Of a stretch of 64,000 nucleotides of DNA, positions 35,910 to 46,137 are shown one piece after another. Within the stretch, counting starts at the first letter, position 1; each line of letters begins with the position of its first letter. The notes beneath the pieces were generated by a model. It was not told where the DNA came from. It was given only the letters and a program-made list of their open reading frames with translations, and did not search any database. This DNA is from Bordetella parapertussis. Its GTDB lineage: Bacteria > Pseudomonadota > Gammaproteobacteria > Burkholderiales > Burkholderiaceae_B. A program made the position numbers and the translations under genes. The stretch covers positions 1 through 64,000 of the forward strand of contig CAMBFI010000009.1 of the NCBI GenBank assembly GCA_945865935.1, read 5' to 3'.

Positions 35910-36665
35910 TCAGCCCGAAATCGCAAAGCCGCCATCCACCACCAGGGTGTGGCCATTAACCCAAGCAGCCTCGGGCAAACACAACAGATACACCGCGTCG
36001 GCAACGTTCGTCGGCAAAAGGCTTGGTCCGGCTGGCGTACGTGCGGCGAACTCAGACAAGACCTGATCGCGGTTTGGAAAGTGACTCAGTGCGTCAGTAT
36101 CCACAACGCCCGCCGACACCGTATTGACCCGAATACCGCGAGGACCGAGCTCTTGCGCAAGCGTGCGCACCAAAGACTCGAGCGCCGCTTTCGATGCGCC
36201 AATAAAACCGTAATGCGGCATCGCACGCTGCGCACCCAAACTGGACATGGCGATGATGCGCCCGCCGTCTTTCATGAGTGGAGCTGCATGCTGGGCGAGC
36301 AGATTGACTGCGAATGCATTGGTTTCGAGGCACCAGCGAAAGTGCTTCAGTGTCATATCCATCGCCGGCTTCAACACCCCTGAGGCCGCATTGCTAATGA
36401 CGATATCCAAGCGACCAAACTCTGTCGTGATGATTTCAAACATCTCGGTCACACTATCCGGGACACCCACGCTAGCTTGAATCGCGATGGCACGGCGGCC
36501 CATGGCGCGAGCCTCCGCACACACCGCTTCGGCCTCATCCGAACTGTTGTAGTAGTTGGCGATAATGTCACAGCCGGCCGAGGCTAGCTTTAAGGCACAC
36601 GCGCGACCAATGCCGCGAGCGGCTCCGGTGACTAAGGCAACTTTGCCGGAAAGGGGCAGACTCAT
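35910..36665 (-). CDS. Enoyl-ACP reductase-like SDR (FabL type, Tyr-x6-Lys)
   Basis: SDR-fold enzyme of 251 residues. The nucleotide site is VTGAARGIG. The catalytic Tyr and Lys are six residues apart (Tyr152 and Lys159 in HYGFIGASKAALESL), the spacing of FabI and FabL enoyl reductases and not of FabG, which has three. The NAASG motif and the SSLGAQRAMPHYG stretch also fit FabL. It would reduce the enoyl-ACP made by the dehydratase, which implies a saturated product. First gene of the minus-strand cluster, divergent from mmsA across about 150 bases. Confidence 0.82.
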   Translation of the reverse strand: MSLPLSGKVALVTGAARGIGRACALKLASAGCDIIANYYNSSDEAEAVCAEARAMGRRAIAIQASVGVPDSVTEMFEIITTEFGRLDIVISNAASGVLKPAMDMTLKHFRWCLETNAFAVNLLAQHAAPLMKDGGRIIAMSSLGAQRAMPHYGFIGASKAALESLVRTLAQELGPRGIRVNTVSAGVVDTDALSHFPNRDQVLSEFAARTPAGPSLLPTNVADAVYLLCLPEAAWVNGHTLVVDGGFAISG

Positions 36666-36817
36666 GATGGGGGATCGCTCCGAGGGAAAGATGAAGTTTA
36701 ACCAAGATCGAGGTCAGCGAACAATTCCTCAGGAAATTCCCGATTCGAAGCCCCTCTGCCGTCTTACAATGGGATTTGTGATTATTTCTACTCATCGTGC
36801 CCTTCAAAGGATTTTGC

Positions 36818-38341
36818 ATGTCCAAGCAACCCCCAATGCCCAACATCCCCACCTTGGCGTCACACTGGATCCACGGCAAGCCTGTCGCAGTGGCGCAGGC
36901 ACGTACCCAAGAGGTCTTTAACCCTGCCACGGGCCAAGCGTCACGCAAGGTAGAGCTCGCCTCTGCCGAGACGGTTGCAACCGCCGTCGCGAGCGCCAAG
37001 AACGCGTTCGCAGCGTGGGCTGACACGCCCCCTTTGCGTCGCTCCCGCATCATGAACAACTTCTTGGCCCTGCTCAACGCACGCAAGGACGAACTTGCGT
37101 CGATCATCACCCAAGAGCATGGCAAGGTCTTTACCGATGCCCAAGGCGAAGTCATGCGCGGCATCGATATCGTTGAATTTGCATGCGGCATCCCTCAGCT
37201 TCTTAAAGGTGATTTCACAGATCAAGTCTCGACCGGCATCGACAACTGGACACTGCGTCAGCCCTTGGGCGTCGTGGCGGGTATCACCCCCTTTAACTTT
37301 CCTTGCATGGTGCCTTGCTGGATGTTCCCCGTTGCGATTGCAGCCGGCAATTGCTTCATCTTGAAGCCAAGCGAGCGCGATCCCTCTGCCTCGATCTTCA
37401 TGGCACAACTTCTAAAAGAAGCTGGCTTGCCTGATGGTGTCTTCAACGTGGTCCAGGGAGACAAGGTCGCAGTCGATGGCCTACTCGAGCACCCCGACGT
37501 CAAAGCAATTAGCTTTGTGGGTTCAACACCGATTGCACAATATATCTATCAGCGCGGCGCCGACCTCGGCAAGCGCGTGCAAGCGCTTGGCGGCGCCAAG
37601 AACCACATGGTTGTGATGCCCGACGCAGATATCGAACAGGCCGTCGATGGTTTGATCGGGGCCGCCTACGGTTCTGCCGGCGAACGCTGCATGGCGATCT
37701 CGGTTGCGGTCTTGGTTGGGGATGTGGCGGACAAGATCGTACCGTTACTCGCTGAGCGGGCCAAAACCTTAAAGATTAAAAATGGTCTTGAACTCGACGC
37801 GGAGATGGGCCCGATCGTGACGCGCCAAGCGCTTGAGCGCATCGAAGGCTATATCGAGATCGGCGTCAAAGAGGGCGCAAAGCTCGTGGTGGATGGTCGC
37901 GGCCTCAAAGTGCCTGGACACGAGCAGGGCTTTTTTACCGGCGGCTCGTTGTTTGATCACGTCACCTCAGAGATGCGCATCTACAAAGAAGAAATTTTCG
38001 GGCCTGTGTTGTCATGCGTGCGCGTGCAAGATTTCGGGCAAGCAGTCGAACTCATCAACGCACACGAGTTTGGTAATGGCGTGTCCTGCTACACACGCGA
38101 TGGCAACGTCGCGCGCGAGTTCGGGCGTCGCATTCAAGTCGGGATGGTCGGGATCAACGTTCCGATTCCTGTTCCCATGGCATGGCATGGCTTTGGCGGC
38201 TGGAAGAAGAGCCTCTTTGGCGATATGCACGCGTATGGCGAGGAAGGTGTGCGTTTCTACACCAAGCAAAAATCAATCATGCAACGCTGGCCAGAAACGA
38301 TTGGCAAAGGCGCCGAGTTTGTCATGCCGACCTCCAAATAA
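36818..38341 (+). CDS. mmsA: CoA-acylating methylmalonate-semialdehyde dehydrogenase
   Basis: Aldehyde dehydrogenase of 507 residues that oxidises (methyl)malonate semialdehyde to propionyl- or acetyl-CoA in valine and inositol breakdown. I start at 36818 ([13 protein letters not shown]), six bases after AAAGGA; a start at 36797 lacks a site. The catalytic Cys291 lies in [11 protein letters not shown], and the MmsA-type segments [11 protein letters not shown] and [12 protein letters not shown] are present. It stands alone between the divergent fatty-acid-synthase-like operon and queC, which follows 14 bases later. Confidence 0.9.
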   Translation: MSKQPPMPNIPTLASHWIHGKPVAVAQARTQEVFNPATGQASRKVELASAETVATAVASAKNAFAAWADTPPLRRSRIMNNFLALLNARKDELASIITQEHGKVFTDAQGEVMRGIDIVEFACGIPQLLKGDFTDQVSTGIDNWTLRQPLGVVAGITPFNFPCMVPCWMFPVAIAAGNCFILKPSERDPSASIFMAQLLKEAGLPDGVFNVVQGDKVAVDGLLEHPDVKAISFVGSTPIAQYIYQRGADLGKRVQALGGAKNHMVVMPDADIEQAVDGLIGAAYGSAGERCMAISVAVLVGDVADKIVPLLAERAKTLKIKNGLELDAEMGPIVTRQALERIEGYIEIGVKEGAKLVVDGRGLKVPGHEQGFFTGGSLFDHVTSEMRIYKEEIFGPVLSCVRVQDFGQAVELINAHEFGNGVSCYTRDGNVAREFGRRIQVGMVGINVPIPVPMAWHGFGGWKKSLFGDMHAYGEEGVRFYTKQKSIMQRWPETIGKGAEFVMPTSK

Positions 38342-38355
38342 GAGACAGGTCACGC

Positions 38356-39048
38356 ATGCAGAAACGAGCGGTTTGTTTACTGAGCGGCGGGCTGGATTCA
38401 ACGACAGTTCTCGCGATTGCTCAGGACGAAGGCTTTGAGGTCTACGCCTTGAGCTTTCGTTACGGCCAACGTCATTCGATCGAATTGGAAAAAGCCGCCG
38501 CCTTTGCAAAGCTGCGTGGTGTCGCGCGTCACGTGGTCTTGGATATCGATCTTCGCAGCTTTGGTGGATCAGCACTGACTGCCGATATTCCCGTACCCAA
38601 AGGGCATCGCGTTGAAGATATCGCCGAGGGCATACCGATCACGTACGTGCCCGCACGCAATACGATTTTTTTAAGTTTTGCGTTAGGGTGGGCTGAAGTA
38701 CTTGGTGCGCAAGACATCTTCGTGGGCGTGAACGCGATGGATTACAGCGGTTACCCAGACTGCCGCCCAGAGTACATTGCTGCGTTTGAACACCTTGGCA
38801 ACCTCGCGACGCAAGCCGGAGTCGAGGGTCACCAACGCTTAAAAATTCGTGCGCCACTGGTGAAGATGACCAAAGCGGACATTATCCGCAAAGGCCTCGC
38901 GCTCGGCGTAGATTTTTCTGAGACCACAAGCTGCTACGACCCTGGGCCTGATGGCGCACCCTGCAAGCAATGCGACTCGTGTCTATTGCGAGCCAAAGGG
39001 TTCAGTGAGGTTGGCATCGCAGATCCGCTGAATGCCAAGTTCCGCTAG
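38356..39048 (+). CDS. queC: 7-cyano-7-deazaguanine synthase QueC
   Basis: ATP-dependent enzyme of 230 residues that converts 7-carboxy-7-deazaguanine to preQ0 in queuosine synthesis. The PP-loop SGGLDST is at 10-16, and the zinc site is formed by four Cys in the C-terminal [17 protein letters not shown]. The start at 38356 is chosen because it lies just after mmsA and begins with the usual [12 protein letters not shown]; the longer frame from 38182 runs inside mmsA. Other queuosine genes (queD, queE) are not in the window. It converges on dctM 33 bases away. Confidence 0.94.
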   Translation: MQKRAVCLLSGGLDSTTVLAIAQDEGFEVYALSFRYGQRHSIELEKAAAFAKLRGVARHVVLDIDLRSFGGSALTADIPVPKGHRVEDIAEGIPITYVPARNTIFLSFALGWAEVLGAQDIFVGVNAMDYSGYPDCRPEYIAAFEHLGNLATQAGVEGHQRLKIRAPLVKMTKADIIRKGLALGVDFSETTSCYDPGPDGAPCKQCDSCLLRAKGFSEVGIADPLNAKFR

Positions 39049-39081
39049 CGAGTCCGACGCTGATAAAAGAGGCGCAATGAC

Positions 39082-40350
39082 CTACTGAAACGCCAGTGAG
39101 AAACCTGGCACGTAGGTCACCAACATCAGCACCACCAACATGATGCTCAGAAACGGCCATATCTTGCTTGCCACTTCGCTCAGCTTCAGGCCGCTAATCG
39201 CCATGCCCACAAATAAGCAATAGCCAATGGGCGGCGCCGCCATCCCAATCGCAACGTTGGTGACGATAATCGTGCCAAAGTGGATCGGATCAATCTGGAA
39301 GCTGTTGGCAATCGCAATCAACAAGGGGCCGAGTACTACCATGATGGCGATCTCATCCATCACCGCAGCAAGCAAGAAGAAGGCAATGTTCAAGACCAGC
39401 AACATGATCCATTTTTGTTCAATATTCGCCGAGAGCCAAGCTGCAAGCTTAGGCGCAAGCTGCTCTTGCGCAACAAGAATGCCGAACCCTGTCGAGAACA
39501 TAATGATCGCCATGATGATCGACGTAATTTTCAAAGAGCGCCAGACAATGGGGCCAATGTCGGCAATTTTTAGACGCTTCTCGATGAACATACCGACCAG
39601 GATCGCATAGACGCAACTGACCACTGCAGCTTCCGTAGGCGTAAACACACCACCATAAATCCCTCCAAGCACGATCGCAGGGGCCAGGAGCGCCCAGATG
39701 CCATCACGCAAGGCCGAGCGTATCTCGCTCAGCGATGCACGCTTCTGCACGGGAATCTTGTTGCGACGGGCATGCAACCAACACACGACGGATAATCCGA
39801 ATGCCATGATCAACCCGGGAATGATGCCGGCACTAAACAAGCGGGAAATAGATTGCTCGGCGATCACACCCCAAATTACAAACGCAATCGACGGCGGAAT
39901 AAGCGGCGCCAAAATTCCAGCACTTACAGCCAGTGCCGTCGCGAAACCTTTGTCGTAGCCGCGCGCTGCCATGGCGGGAATCATAATGGCTCCGATCGCT
40001 GCCGTGGTCGCAGGCGCAGAGCCAGAGATCGCGGCAAACACCGTGGCAGCGACAACCGTCACATGGCCCAAGCCACCCGTCAGATGGCGAACAAACACAT
40101 CCGCGACCTTCACCAACCTTGCCGACAAACCGCCGGCGGTCATGAGCTCGCCGGCCAACATAAAAAACGGGATGGCCAATAACGAAAACGATTGGGTGCC
40201 CGCCACCATGCTCTGAGGCATCAACATGGGTTCGATACCCGAGACCAACAGCGCCACAGCGACAACGATCCCGATACCAAAGGCGAACGGAACACCTAGC
40301 AACATCAGCACGCCAAATCCTGCAGACAACAACCAGGCGGTGCTACTCAT
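39082..40350 (-). CDS. dctM: TRAP transporter large permease DctM
   Basis: Large membrane subunit of a TRAP transporter, 422 residues with about 12 membrane segments. The start at 40350 (MSSTAWLLSAGFGV) follows GGAG by seven bases and overlaps dctQ by eight; a longer reading from 40410 is not needed. Typical stretches are IPFFMLAGELMTAGGLS and ISGSAPATTAAIGAIMIP. It drives uptake with a sodium or proton gradient together with DctQ and the periplasmic receptor. Last gene of dctP-dctQ-dctM. Confidence 0.92.
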   Translation of the reverse strand: MSSTAWLLSAGFGVLMLLGVPFAFGIGIVVAVALLVSGIEPMLMPQSMVAGTQSFSLLAIPFFMLAGELMTAGGLSARLVKVADVFVRHLTGGLGHVTVVAATVFAAISGSAPATTAAIGAIMIPAMAARGYDKGFATALAVSAGILAPLIPPSIAFVIWGVIAEQSISRLFSAGIIPGLIMAFGLSVVCWLHARRNKIPVQKRASLSEIRSALRDGIWALLAPAIVLGGIYGGVFTPTEAAVVSCVYAILVGMFIEKRLKIADIGPIVWRSLKITSIIMAIIMFSTGFGILVAQEQLAPKLAAWLSANIEQKWIMLLVLNIAFFLLAAVMDEIAIMVVLGPLLIAIANSFQIDPIHFGTIIVTNVAIGMAAPPIGYCLFVGMAISGLKLSEVASKIWPFLSIMLVVLMLVTYVPGFSLAFQ

Positions 40351-40813
40351 TGAGAGACTCCGCATGAGGCAATAAGCGCTCAAAAGAAAATAGAGCCAAC
40401 AGCACACCAAAGACTGGTGCTAGCGCATACAGAAACTCAATCGGAAAACCAATCGCGGCCGATGTGGCGCCTCGTGTCTCGATCATGTAGTTCCACCCAG
40501 AGACCGCAAGAAACAGGCCGAGGGCAAACAGCATCAGTGAAACAACTCGCTCCAATATCCATTGAAGAGATGGCGGCAAGACATTCAGCAATAAATCCAT
40601 CCGCGCATGCGTCATACGACGCACGCCGATGGCCGTCGCAATCACGACAACCCAGCCAAAACCGAGAAGTGCGAGCTCCTCACTCCAGGGCAGGGACACC
40701 CCAAATACATAACGCAGGAAGACCTGCGCCGCCAAAGCCGCAAGCATGAGCAGTACAACCAGCACTGCGACATACTTGAGAACCTTTTCTACGACATCAC
40801 AAAAGCGGCGCAT
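40343..40813 (-). CDS. dctQ: TRAP transporter small permease DctQ
   Basis: Small membrane subunit of the TRAP transporter, 156 residues with four membrane segments. The loop VFLRYVFGVSLPWSEELALL is the family's best-kept part. It lies 14 bases after dctP and overlaps dctM. It bridges receptor and large permease. No unusual residues are seen. Confidence 0.9.
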   Translation of the reverse strand: MRRFCDVVEKVLKYVAVLVVLLMLAALAAQVFLRYVFGVSLPWSEELALLGFGWVVVIATAIGVRRMTHARMDLLLNVLPPSLQWILERVVSLMLFALGLFLAVSGWNYMIETRGATSAAIGFPIEFLYALAPVFGVLLALFSFERLLPHAESLNE

Positions 40814-40827
40814 ACAAACAATCCAGA

Positions 40828-41823
40828 CTATTTAACCGCGTCAAGCGCTTGGTTCATCAACGTGTCGCCAACGGTCTTTCTGGCTTTTTCATAGATTGGC
40901 TGTACCGACTGACGGAACGCAGCCACATCACCCACGCTGTTGACCGTCATCCCTTTCTTTTGCAAACCAGTGAGCAAGTCCTTGACATCATTGCCCGCCG
41001 CTTTACGCTGTGCGGCGGTAGCCACTTTACCGGCCTCGATGACCGCCGCACGCTGCTCAGGCGTGAGCTTATCCATCGTACGCTTAGACACGATGAGCTC
41101 AATCGCTGAATAGGTGTGATTGGTCAAGGACAAGAACTTCGTGACTTCATACATCTTGCTGCTATCAATCACGGCAATCGGGATTTCAAGGCCATCAATC
41201 GTACCTTGTTGCACGGCGGTGAAGGTCTCGCCCCACGCCATTGGAATGGCAGCTCCACCCAGCGACGTAAACATGTCAATAAACAATGGGTTTTGCATCA
41301 CGCGGTACTTCACGCCTTTGACGTCAGCGGGCGCTGTGACCGGTTTTTTATTATTGATCATCTGACGAAAGCCGCCTTCCATGTAACCCAGAACAATAAT
41401 GTTCTTCTTGGCCAACATGGCAGCCAGTTCGTCACCGATCTTGCCATCCAGTGCCTTTTGCGCCTGGGCTTCGTTCGAATACAAGAAAGGCAAGTCATTG
41501 ATCTGGAAAGCGGGCTCAATCTGAGCGATCACGGCGTTCGTGATGATTGCCGCGTCAACCGTACCGAACCGTACGCCTTCCATCACTTGCTTTTCTTCGC
41601 CAAGCTGACGGTTCGGATACATCTGAACTTGCAGGGAGCCCTTGGAAATCCTCTCGACCGCTTCTTTAAACGCACGCGCGCCGACTGAATATGGATCGGT
41701 GGGGCTATCGGGAGTCGTCCAGCCCATCTTCAACACGGTTTGGGCGCTTGCAATCGTTGGCATCGTAAATGCGCAAACAGCCGAAACCAAGGCCGAGAGC
41801 GCGAGCATGTTGCGTCGTTTCAT
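40828..41823 (-). CDS. dctP: TRAP transporter periplasmic receptor DctP
   Basis: Periplasmic solute receptor of 331 residues. A signal peptide ends at IASA before QTVLKMGWTTPDSPTDPY. The family's conserved middle part KGVKYRVMQNPLFIDMFTSLG contains the Arg that usually binds the ligand carboxylate, so an organic acid is the likely substrate (C4-dicarboxylate or other acid). AGGAG lies eight bases before the start. First gene of the dctPQM operon. Confidence 0.91.
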   Translation of the reverse strand: MKRRNMLALSALVSAVCAFTMPTIASAQTVLKMGWTTPDSPTDPYSVGARAFKEAVERISKGSLQVQMYPNRQLGEEKQVMEGVRFGTVDAAIITNAVIAQIEPAFQINDLPFLYSNEAQAQKALDGKIGDELAAMLAKKNIIVLGYMEGGFRQMINNKKPVTAPADVKGVKYRVMQNPLFIDMFTSLGGAAIPMAWGETFTAVQQGTIDGLEIPIAVIDSSKMYEVTKFLSLTNHTYSAIELIVSKRTMDKLTPEQRAAVIEAGKVATAAQRKAAGNDVKDLLTGLQKKGMTVNSVGDVAAFRQSVQPIYEKARKTVGDTLMNQALDAVK

Positions 41824-41987
41824 TGGAAAGTCTCCTTTATGGGTAAAAACTAAAAAGTATTAACGCGATTTCACACTAATTTTAGGAAAGTCGCAAAGCA
41901 CTTCGGGATTATGCACAAGAATCTGCACAGCGTCAGTTATCGGGGTAAACGCCTAGGCGAGGCGCTTGATCAATGGAGCAAGCGTCA

Positions 41988-42995
41988 CTAGGGCAAGCGC
42001 TTGCCGGTCGAGGCGTCAAAGCGGTGCGTACGGTCAGCGCGCGGCTTGATATGCACCGTAGCGCCCACTGCAGGGCACGCCTGGTCTTCATGGATGCGTA
42101 CGATCAACGTGTCCTGATTCAGTTGGCAATACACCAAGCGCTCTGCACCTAACAACTCTACTGCGTAGACTTGTGCCTCCCAACCATCGCTTGAGAAATC
42201 CAGATGTTCGGGACGAACGCCCAAAATCGTTCCTGCATCCACACCGGTAACGTTCTTCAATAGGTTCATCGGAGGCGACCCGATAAAGCTCGCGACAAAG
42301 GTCGTCTCCGGCTTGCTGTACACCTCTTCTGGGGTACCAAACTGCTCCATCACGCCCGCATTCATCACGATCATCCGTTGCGCCAAGGTCATGGCTTCCA
42401 CTTGATCATGGGTCACGAACAGTGATGTGATACCCAGTTCGCGATGCAATTTTTGAATTTCGAGTCGGGTTTGAGCGCGCAACTTGGCATCCAAATTGGA
42501 CAACGGTTCATCGAATAAAAAAACTTGGGGCTGACGAACGATTGCCCGTCCCATCGCCACCCGCTGTCGTTGCCCACCCGACAAGGCACGAGGCTTGCGA
42601 TCGAGGTAAGGCATTAACTCTAGAATCTCCGCCGCTTTCTCGACGCGCACTCGAATTTCCTCTTTAGGTATGCGTGCAATTTTTAAACCATAGGCCATAT
42701 TGTCAAACACCGACATATGTGGATACAGCGCGTAGTTCTGGAACACCATTGCAATATCGCGCTCGGCCGGCTCTAAGTTGTTCACCACCCGGTCACCGAT
42801 GGAAATCGTTCCGTCGGTAATTTCTTCAAGACCCGCCACCATTCTGAGCAATGTCGACTTTCCGCAGCCTGAAGGGCCAACAATCACAACAAACTCACCG
42901 TGCTCAACCGTTGCCGATAGGTTATGAATCACCTGCACAGAGCTTTTGGGCGTGCCGTAACGCTTGACGACTTTGTGAAACGAAATAGCAGCCAT
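41988..42995 (-). CDS. ugpC: Glycerol-3-phosphate ABC transporter ATPase UgpC
   Basis: ATPase of a sugar/polyol-phosphate importer, 335 residues. Walker [18 protein letters not shown], signature [15 protein letters not shown] and Walker [16 protein letters not shown] are intact, and the C-terminal TOBE/OB region (after about 235) matches the MalK/UgpC group. It is the last gene of ugpB-ugpA-ugpE-ugpC, 24 bases after ugpE. The glycerol-3-phosphate assignment rests on the other Ugp genes and on the divergent glpK-glpD pair. Confidence 0.88.
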   Translation of the reverse strand: MAAISFHKVVKRYGTPKSSVQVIHNLSATVEHGEFVVIVGPSGCGKSTLLRMVAGLEEITDGTISIGDRVVNNLEPAERDIAMVFQNYALYPHMSVFDNMAYGLKIARIPKEEIRVRVEKAAEILELMPYLDRKPRALSGGQRQRVAMGRAIVRQPQVFLFDEPLSNLDAKLRAQTRLEIQKLHRELGITSLFVTHDQVEAMTLAQRMIVMNAGVMEQFGTPEEVYSKPETTFVASFIGSPPMNLLKNVTGVDAGTILGVRPEHLDFSSDGWEAQVYAVELLGAERLVYCQLNQDTLIVRIHEDQACPAVGATVHIKPRADRTHRFDASTGKRLP

Positions 42996-43019
42996 CTCAA
43001 TCTTCGCTTTGTCTACACA

Positions 43020-43880
43020 TCATTTTTCGGAATCTACCAAACCCTTCACAAACCACTTTTGCATCAGGATCACAACCAGCGCGGGGGGAAGCATTGCCAA
43101 CATCGCGGTTGCCATCACCACGTTCCATTCGGTGTATGCGTCACCCGAAATCAAACGTCGGATTCCAAGCACCACCGGATACATATCTTCTTTTGTGGTG
43201 ACCAATAAAGGCCAAAGATATTGATTCCAGCCGTAAATAAACTGGATGACAAACAAGGCGGCGATACTTGTGCGCGATAGCGGCAAGAGAATATCCCAAA
43301 AGAAACGCATCGGACTGGCGCCGTCCATCCGCGCGGCCTCAACTAACTCATCGGGGATCGTCAAAAAGAATTGCCGAAATAAAAATGTTGCGGTCGCGGA
43401 TGCCATCAACGGCACAGTCAGCCCTGCGTAGGAATTGAGCATTCCCAGACTGGACACCACACCATAGGTCGGACCAATGCGCACTTCGACCGGCAGCATC
43501 AACGTAATGAAAATCATCCAGAACATCAGTCCGCGAAACGGGAACCGGAAATAGACGATCGCAAAAGCTGACAAAATCGAGATGGTGATTTTCCCGAAAC
43601 TAATGAGAAGAGCTGACACCAGACTCACCCACATCATGGGCCATGCAGGATTGATGCGTCCACCGGCTTCCGTTGCGCCGCCGAAGAGCGCGAGTCGATA
43701 GGTCTCAAGCGCATGATCGCCCGGCAAGAGCGACATCGGTGTGTTCTGCACAATCTGCGCAGTGGTTTGTGTGGAAGCAATAATGGTGACGTAGACGGGG
43801 AACGCTACGATCAATACGCCGAGTATCAGCACGAGATGGGATAGCAGGGTTAAGCCCGGACGACGTTCGATCATGCTCAT
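43020..43880 (-). CDS. ugpE: Glycerol-3-phosphate ABC transporter permease UgpE
   Basis: Membrane subunit of the Ugp importer, 286 residues with six membrane segments. The permease loop contacting the ATPase reads [20 protein letters not shown] (EAA motif). It overlaps ugpA by four bases. UgpE pairs with UgpA to form the channel. The gene is complete and in the usual ugp order. Confidence 0.9.
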   Translation of the reverse strand: MSMIERRPGLTLLSHLVLILGVLIVAFPVYVTIIASTQTTAQIVQNTPMSLLPGDHALETYRLALFGGATEAGGRINPAWPMMWVSLVSALLISFGKITISILSAFAIVYFRFPFRGLMFWMIFITLMLPVEVRIGPTYGVVSSLGMLNSYAGLTVPLMASATATFLFRQFFLTIPDELVEAARMDGASPMRFFWDILLPLSRTSIAALFVIQFIYGWNQYLWPLLVTTKEDMYPVVLGIRRLISGDAYTEWNVVMATAMLAMLPPALVVILMQKWFVKGLVDSEK

Positions 43881-44761
43881 GCGTATTGCACCTTACGCTC
43901 GATAAACCGAAATTGCACAACCGTCAGACACACCACGATCGCCATCAAAATAACGGACTGGGCAGCCGAGCTTCCCATATCCATTGCTTTGAAGCCGTCG
44001 TAATACACCTTATATACGAGGATAGCAGTCGACTTGCCGGGGCCGCCGTGCGTCGTCGCATCGATAATCGCGAAAGTATCAAAAAAGGCGTACACCACGT
44101 TTATCACCAACAAGAAGAAGGTTGTGGGTGACAACAAGGGGAACACAATCGTACGAAAGCGATACCAAGGCGTCGCGCCGTCAATGGCCGCGGCCTCGAG
44201 GAGCGAACGCGGGATCGACTGCAGGCCTGCAAGAAAAAACAAAAAGTTATACGAAATTTGCTTCCATACCGCCGCGACCACAATCAAGGTCATCGCGTCG
44301 CGACCATCGAGCATGTGGTTCCAATCAACGCCAAACCAATGCAAGGCGTAGGCCACTACGCCCATCGGGGAAGCGAAAATAAACACCCACAAGACACCGG
44401 CGACCGCCGGGGCGACCGCATACGGCCAAATTAGAAGCGTTTTATAAATATTGGCGGCCCGCAGTACTCGGTCAGCCATCACCGCCAACAACAGGGCCAA
44501 GCTCAGTCCGACTACGGCCACCAGTAGAGAAAAGATTGCTGTCGTTTGAAACGACTCAAGGTACAGCGGGTCATTAAAGAGTCGGGAGAAGTTCTGCCAA
44601 CCCACGAACTGACGCGACATTCCAAACGCATCCTCTTCAAGGACGCTTTGATACAAGGCTTGGCCTGCAGGCCAAAAGAAGAACACCAAGACGATCGTCA
44701 TCTGCGGCGCCACAAGCGCCCACGGTAACCATCGAGATTTAAAACAAACCTTCTTTTCCAT
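43877..44761 (-). CDS. ugpA: Glycerol-3-phosphate ABC transporter permease UgpA
   Basis: Membrane subunit of the Ugp importer, 294 residues with six membrane segments. The EAA loop reads [20 protein letters not shown] and the N-terminal [20 protein letters not shown] is typical for UgpA. It follows ugpB by 59 bases that contain a strong hairpin and overlaps ugpE by four bases. Its expression may be lower than that of ugpB because of that hairpin. Confidence 0.9.
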   Translation of the reverse strand: MEKKVCFKSRWLPWALVAPQMTIVLVFFFWPAGQALYQSVLEEDAFGMSRQFVGWQNFSRLFNDPLYLESFQTTAIFSLLVAVVGLSLALLLAVMADRVLRAANIYKTLLIWPYAVAPAVAGVLWVFIFASPMGVVAYALHWFGVDWNHMLDGRDAMTLIVVAAVWKQISYNFLFFLAGLQSIPRSLLEAAAIDGATPWYRFRTIVFPLLSPTTFFLLVINVVYAFFDTFAIIDATTHGGPGKSTAILVYKVYYDGFKAMDMGSSAAQSVILMAIVVCLTVVQFRFIERKVQYA

Positions 44762-44775
44762 CAGCTTTTATAGAA

Positions 44776-44809
44776 AACGCGATGGGCTTCTTAAGCTTCC
44801 CATCGCGTT
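44776..44809 (-). terminator. Strong intercistronic hairpin between ugpB and ugpA
   Basis: AACGCGATGGG (44776-44786) pairs perfectly with CCCATCGCGTT (44799-44809) around a 12-base loop. On the minus strand it is followed by TTCTATAAAA. It lies just after ugpB, as often seen behind binding-protein genes, and probably limits read-through or protects the ugpB message. Confidence 0.65.
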
Positions 44810-44820
44810 GTCTTATCACC

Positions 44821-46137
44821 TTAGCGGCTGTTCGCCTTTTCAAAACGCTCTAGCAACTCGTTTCCGCGCTTGACGATCGCATCCAAGGCATCTTTCGCAG
44901 ATTTTTTGCCACCCCAGACCTGCTCGAGTTCCTCATCGATGATGGTGCGAATCTGGACATGGTTGCCTAGACGAATGCCGCGGGAATTATCAGTCGTCTT
45001 GCGGATCATCTGTGTCACCGAAACATCGGTACCGGGATTTTGTTTGTAAAAACCCGACTTCTCCGTCAACTCAAACGATGCAATCGTGAGTGGCAAGTAA
45101 CCTGTGCGCTGATGGCTCTTTGCCGCCTCTTCTGGACGTGAGAGAAAGTCAAAGAATTGTGCAACGCCCTTGTACTCGTCTGCCTTGCGTCCGGCCATCA
45201 CCCAAAGACTCGCGCCACCAATCACGGTGTTCTGTGGTGCACCTTTTACATCCGCATAGTAAGGCAAGGTCGATGTGCCAAAGGCAAACTTCGCATTACG
45301 CTTCAAATTACCGTACAAAGCCGAAGAGCCTGTGGTCATCGCGCACTCACCCGAAACAAAGACCGGGTCTGCTGCATTGGCACGGCCTTTGTATACGAAT
45401 AAACCGTCTTTGGCCATGTCCGCCAGGTTCTGAATGTGACGCACCTGCAAGGGTTCATTGACCTTTAGGCGTGCATCCATGCCCTTCATGCCATTACCTT
45501 GCGTGGCAAACTCAGTGTTGTGCCAAGCACTAAAGCTCTCGAGCTGCGTCCAGCTAATCCAACTCGTTGTGTAGGGGCACTTATGACCCGAGGCCTTGAG
45601 CTTCTTGGTTGCCTCGATGACTTCAGGCCAGGTCACGGGAGGCTTTTCAGGATCTAAACCAGCTGCTTTAAAGGCATCTTTGTTGTACCAGAGCACGGTT
45701 GTAGAACTGTTAAACGGAAAGCTCAACATTTGACCGTTAGGCGCCGTGTAGTAGCCCGCTACCGCCGGAACATACGCTGCGGGGTCAAACTTGATGCCCG
45801 CCTTGCTCATCACGTCGGCAACAGGGACGATTGCGCCCTTGCTGGCCATCATGGTTGCCGTGCCGACTTCGAATACCTGGAGGACGTGCGGCGCATTACC
45901 AGCACGAAACGCTGCAACTGCGGCCGTCATCGCTTCATCGTAGGTGCCCTTAAACACTGGCACTACCTTGTAATTCTTCTGGCTATTGTTGAAATCCTTG
46001 GCAAGGTCATTGATCCACTCGCCCAACGCACCACTCATTGCGTGCCACCATTGAATCTCGGTCTGCGCTTGAACAGGCATTGCTGTCAGCGCACCTAATG
46101 TCATTGCGGCTGCCGCCGCGGCAAATTTCAGCTTCAT
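44821..46137 (-). CDS. ugpB: Glycerol-3-phosphate-binding protein UgpB
   Basis: Periplasmic binding protein of 438 residues. I start at 46137 (MKLKFAAAAAAMTLGA), five bases after AAGGAG; the longer reading from 46260 would add 41 residues before the signal. The signal ends at PVQA before QTEIQWWHAMSGALGEWIND, matching UgpB, including the WWHAM segment. It binds glycerol-3-phosphate (or its diesters) for UgpAEC. First gene of ugpBAEC and divergent from glpK. Confidence 0.92.
   Translation of the reverse strand: MKLKFAAAAAAMTLGALTAMPVQAQTEIQWWHAMSGALGEWINDLAKDFNNSQKNYKVVPVFKGTYDEAMTAAVAAFRAGNAPHVLQVFEVGTATMMASKGAIVPVADVMSKAGIKFDPAAYVPAVAGYYTAPNGQMLSFPFNSSTTVLWYNKDAFKAAGLDPEKPPVTWPEVIEATKKLKASGHKCPYTTSWISWTQLESFSAWHNTEFATQGNGMKGMDARLKVNEPLQVRHIQNLADMAKDGLFVYKGRANAADPVFVSGECAMTTGSSALYGNLKRNAKFAFGTSTLPYYADVKGAPQNTVIGGASLWVMAGRKADEYKGVAQFFDFLSRPEEAAKSHQRTGYLPLTIASFELTEKSGFYKQNPGTDVSVTQMIRKTTDNSRGIRLGNHVQIRTIIDEELEQVWGGKKSAKDALDAIVKRGNELLERFEKANSR

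Noticed and set aside
36568-37191. 207-codon minus-strand frame overlapping mmsA and the enoyl reductase gene
   Set aside because: It runs antisense through mmsA, which is clearly coding, and has no signal or motif of its own.
41992-42005. 14-base perfect palindrome GGCAAGCGCTTGCC at the end of ugpC
   Set aside because: It lies within the ugpC coding end with no T run and no known operator match.
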